A stretch of DNA of 64,000 bases from Aquila chrysaetos chrysaetos (taxonomy: Eukaryota; Chordata; Aves; Accipitriformes; Accipitridae), in assembly GCF_900496995.4 (NCBI RefSeq), contig NC_044024.1, positions 21,640,698 through 21,704,697 on the forward strand. Reading direction: 5' to 3'. The translations under genes were made by a program, and so were the position numbers. The notes under the pieces were generated by a model. The model was not told the origin of the DNA and searched no databases. It saw only the letters and a program-made list of their open reading frames with translations. Below are positions 60,481 through 64,000 of the stretch, piece after piece (within the stretch, counting starts at the first letter, position 1; each line of letters begins with the position of its first letter).

Positions 60481-63251
60481 TACCTTCTGCTGAAAAGCAC
60501 CACTGTACTTGTGAACTGAGGCTGTAGGTCAGTGATGTAAATGACAAACACCTGCCTGAATCCAGGCTGCAAGTCAATTTTGCTTGGTCCCTGCCAAAAC
60601 TCTAGACGTGCAATGTCCTCGACACCTCTGGGAGATGGCTCCTCTTCCTGTTACTCACCTGGTCTCTCAGCCCACAACACACTGCTCAGCTGGTGTGCAG
60701 CACCAGCTTAACTTCACAGAGCTGGACCTAGCTTACTGTGTACCTCCTACTGAGCAGGCCTTGGAAAAAAAAATCTCAGGTGGTCTCAGTAAAAATGCTA
60801 CGGGCTTTGTGAGCATCTCACTAGTTCTACAGCAGTCCTGCAAGGTGACATCAATTAAATGCTTCCACAGTGCCTGGGTGCTGGGCAGCACACATACAAG
60901 GGTTCAGTGTGAGCCTCTTGCACTGACAGGAGTTGCCTGCCAGTGTTTCTCAAATTGGTCTCACTACCACTTTGAGGTCTACCTGTCCAGATGTCTACTA
61001 CCACAAGTCATAGTGATTGATCGTCTCCTGTGTTACAGGCTGACTTCCCACAGCTGCCTCTCCTCCTTCACAAACATAAGACAGGTTGTCTTCATCCTCA
61101 TGACTTTAACCCCACATCTTTCAGCTTCAGGATCACAGCACTGGCAGTGGCTTTCAGAAACTCCCTGCTAACCTTTACCGCCTGTTATCTTCGAGCATTT
61201 CTTTTGTGTGAAACAAACTGACAGAAGTAAAAACTGTACCACCAGAAATTCATCAGCTTTAGAATCCCTCCTTAAGACCTCTTCCTATGGTGACCTTATG
61301 ATATACTGCCACTAACAACTGTCAAGCTAGTAGCAAACTTAACTTCATTCTCATTTTTAATCTGCAACAAGATGTATTTTGTTACCCTACAATCTCATGC
61401 ATATGTTTCTTCTCTTCATGTGTTGCATCATGCCATTAAGCTCTGTTTGCTAACTGGCTGGAAAACATAGCAAGTCTTAACTATGTTTGCACCCCACCAA
61501 GTTTAGTAGAGACCACCTCCCACATGAAACTGTAACTGTTCTTCACCACACCTAGGAATAGCATACAAAAAATGAGATAGTCCTACACATTATTTTGCAT
61601 AAAATTCCTCCTACAAAATGGAAAACAGACTAGCAGGTTCTGTAGCAAACATCTGCACAACCAGCAAACAGAGGCGTTTCTGTGAAGAGCAGCTCCCTAT
61701 CTGTACAAGTGCTGGCCAGCCAATAGAAGATGCTGCTGGTACAAGGGCCTGAATTTAAGTCACTGCCTGGAAGCTGCAGTTTTCAGCAATGAGGGGGAAA
61801 AAAATCAGTGCTTCCCTCAGAATGGCACAGGACCTCCAAGTAAAGTGAGAAGGTAAGTGGGAGAGGTCCTTTGCACTAATTAATGACAATAAGGTACAGT
61901 CAAGACTGTTAAGGGTTTTCCTGTCAGAATAGCCATTGTTTATCTCTTTTTAAAAATACAGATTCGGAACACAGTGCTTCTCTTTAATTCAAAGAAGTTG
62001 GCAGGAATGAATGCTCCTTAAAGGCTGCAGCATGATGGGAACCTAATACAAGGTAAAATGAGAATGTTAACCAGAAACCCTTCCTGTGAAAGGAGTACTG
62101 GTGAGGAAGGGGCCTGACCCCGGCACTGGAGCCCTATACCCTGTAAATGTGTGGGATTGCTGGTGTTGACCTTTGTTGGCTTCCTGAATCTTAGTTGCAT
62201 ATTTAAGCACGTGAAGAACCTGAAACTACAAACTGCAGGAAGAACGGCACATAGCTGAGCTTATCTATCACAGATGGTGGATGTGTCCTGGGCTGTTCCT
62301 ACCCGTCCAATGAACTATAAAGGACATGTATCTATTTAAACGGTATCTGCTGAGAACTGCTCCACAGAATGAAGTTGGGGCTGTGACTTTCTGCCTGTCC
62401 GTTATGAAGTACTATTGGCAAAGGTGGCATTCCAGTCAGTCACTTGATCTACGAGTTATGAGTGATAGGATTTGTTGGCTTGGGCCTTTACTGTTCTCGG
62501 TGAATGGGAATGCAAGAAACATCCTCAAGAAGGGAAAAGCAAGGGGGAAAGTGGAAAAGCTGCAAAGATAAAAAGCACTGCAGTCACAATCTTAGGTTGT
62601 GGTCATATCTAAGCCCTGAGCAAGCCTGGATCAGGCATGGATTAAGATTGGGCTCATCACAGGAAACCTGCCTGCTGTAGCAAATGGTGCTGGTAATTGA
62701 ATGGTCATGGGACTCATCTTTGCTAGAAGGGGAAAGGACTTTCCTTGCATGGCTTTGCAAACAGCAAACACCCTCATGAATACAAGGAAGTGTATGTGTG
62801 GGCATGAGTGGTGTGGTTTTCTTTAAGCATGTAATTTAAATGAGATAAAGGTTGCTTTCCCAACAGTCTTTGTTCTGACTTACTAAAACGTGTGAAAACT
62901 TCAAATTGCTTTGTCCCCGCTAGTAACTACCATATGGCTAAAAACATATTCCCAGTGTGGGTGCACTGAGAGCTACTAATCTAATACACAATAAGTGCCA
63001 GGAGGCACTTCTGCATGCAAGCAATTGTTAAGATCTAGACTGTAAGAAATTGTACAGCTCTGTTCACAAGATCAAAAGTACTGTTTCAAAGTAAAACTGA
63101 ATTATCTCTAGCCTCTGTGCATCTGTTTTTAAACAGTATTCTCTTATTACTACCGTGCTCTGTCCTGAAGTAGTTGTGTTTAATAACAACATGGTTTCTG
63201 GAACCCTCTGAGATGAAAGCAGACCATAATAGAGAACAGAAGGCCCTATAC

Positions 63252-63280
63252 AGAAAGTTGCTGTCAAACAGCAACTTTCT
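63252..63280. other. perfect 12-bp stem, 5-nt loop inverted repeat
   Basis: Arms agaaagttgctg (63252-63263) and cagcaactttct (63269-63280) are exact reverse complements around 'tcaaa'. It is about 107 bases downstream of the 5' splice site in the UPRT intron. A partial third copy of the arm ('aaaagttgct') follows near 63290. Confidence 0.9.
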
Positions 63281-63386
63281 TTGGGTAGAAAAGTTGCTCT
63301 TGCACCACCATTATTCTATCATGAAAGACCCATTTTATGGAAGAGTTACAAAGAAGCATATCAAGAAGAAGAAATTCTTCACCTAC

Positions 63387-63429
63387 CAGACGATCAGCAG
63401 AAAATACGAAGTCTCCTCTACTGGATTTC
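63387..63429 (-). CDS. UPRT: UPRT exon, first one visible in the window (gene continues to the right)
   Basis: UPRT is the animal homolog of uracil phosphoribosyltransferase, the pyrimidine salvage enzyme that makes UMP from uracil and PRPP. The vertebrate protein is thought to lack that activity. This 43-base exon encodes KSSRGDFVFSADRL, close to human …TASRGDFMFSADRL. The acceptor is 'acctttttcag' and the donor is CTG|gtaggt. The first base closes a codon begun in the previous exon. The six exons seen sum to 544 nt and give about 180 C-terminal residues of a protein of about 309. The N-terminal exons, including the 'LLPMNDQIRELQTI' region, were not found before 64000 and must lie beyond the edge. 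Confidence 0.92.
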
Positions 63430-64000
63430 CTGAAAAAGGTAATAATTTATATTTTAAATTGGGGAGTAATTTTAAGAACATTGCTTAAATATACTATTAA
63501 TTCAAGGACAATATATTCTAAAGGCAGTTCAGAGAAAAGTCTCCTACCATATACAAAATTTATCCCACAGAGATTCTGCTTCATGGGTTTCCTGCTTGGT
63601 AGCAAAGACTGAGATGCAGTGAGCTAACACAGAGGTTTGCTTCTTACTACTGGCAATGTTGCTGCGCTGTACCAGTAGCAATTAGAGCATGAAAACATAA
63701 GGATGATATTCTGTAAGTTTTCCATTGTACTACCGTTCCTGCTCAATTCCAAAACACCTCACAAGCTTAGATGTGCACCAAGCTGGTACATCTCCTACAG
63801 CTCTGAGCAAGAGACTTTTGCTCCGCCCATTCTTAAGTCAATCACAAACCTTGGGACAATGACAATGCAGATCCCTAGCCTTGAGACCGAGTTAACACAC
63901 CTGATAAGCAGGATATATATGTATCTTATCTGCAGTTCATCCATAGTGTGACTAGATTAGTGAACCTGAGACTAAAATGAGCAGGAACTAACAAGTATTC
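63430..64000 (-). other. UPRT: UPRT intron running off the window edge
   Basis: AT-rich sequence with no coding exon that I can recognise. It ends at the window boundary. Confidence 0.7.

Larger units (their letters stand above)
57333..63386 (-). other. UPRT: UPRT intron (6.05 kb)
   Basis: A large intron. It contains a G-run cluster at 57547-57566, a pyrimidine-rich stretch near 58720-58748, a MIR-like relic at 60290-60480, an unrecognised plus-strand open frame at 60584-61171 and a 12-bp stem hairpin at 63252-63280. No UPRT coding sequence was found in it. Confidence 0.8.

Noticed and set aside
1..64000. CRISPR arrays, operons, prophage, rRNA or tRNA genes
   Set aside because: None seen. 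The gene structure is vertebrate, with introns and CR1 repeats. The tRNA-like A and B boxes near 28180 belong to a SINE relic.
63430..64000. Search for the preceding UPRT exon
   Set aside because: No minus-strand frame matching the region before KSSRGDF was found, so the exon must lie beyond the window.

Overview
The window is vertebrate nuclear DNA, most likely from a bird. The evidence is intron-rich genes with GT-AG splice sites, a CpG-island promoter, and several CR1 LINE fragments, some with the avian-type 3' end (a 'ggtcccttccaac' core followed by ATTCTATG/ATTCT units). The genes themselves match known vertebrate proteins. I see no bacterial, phage, CRISPR or complete viral features.

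Two protein-coding genes can be supported, and they converge tail to tail. ZDHHC15 (+ strand, 21053-41992) is complete. I could join 11 coding exons in a consistent reading frame (999 nt including the stop, 332 residues). It encodes a four-pass DHHC-type protein S-acyltransferase. UPRT (- strand) is partial. Its last six coding exons (63429 down to 52261) give the C-terminal 180 or so residues of the uracil phosphoribosyltransferase homolog, and the 5' exons lie beyond the right edge. The same pair in the same convergent arrangement is known on human Xq13.3, so this is conserved synteny. The two genes have no evident biochemical link: one is a membrane palmitoyltransferase, the other a soluble PRTase-fold protein of uncertain activity.

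Layout: 1-20400 is intergenic, with no recognisable gene. It holds two GC/CpG-rich patches (about 280-560 and 4850-5300), an old MIR-like fragment, an E-box cluster near 15 kb, an exon-like block at 18228-18349, and an old LINE reverse-transcriptase relic at 19.6-20.3 kb. About 20540-21560 is the ZDHHC15 promoter and CpG island. 21053-41992 is ZDHHC15, with MIR-like and CR1 relics in its introns. 41993 to about 43760 is its likely 3' UTR. About 43760-51960 is intergenic and includes a CR1 ORF2 endonuclease relic. About 51965-64000 is UPRT, with a CR1 copy and a MIR-like relic in its introns.

I did not find a convincing new multi-gene system. The points most worth a second look are: the ancestral upstream start codon of ZDHHC15 reduced to a four-codon uORF; a 27-nt in-frame microexon; a strong 12-bp stem hairpin just inside a UPRT intron; the orphan exon-like block upstream of ZDHHC15; and the four MIR-like relics.
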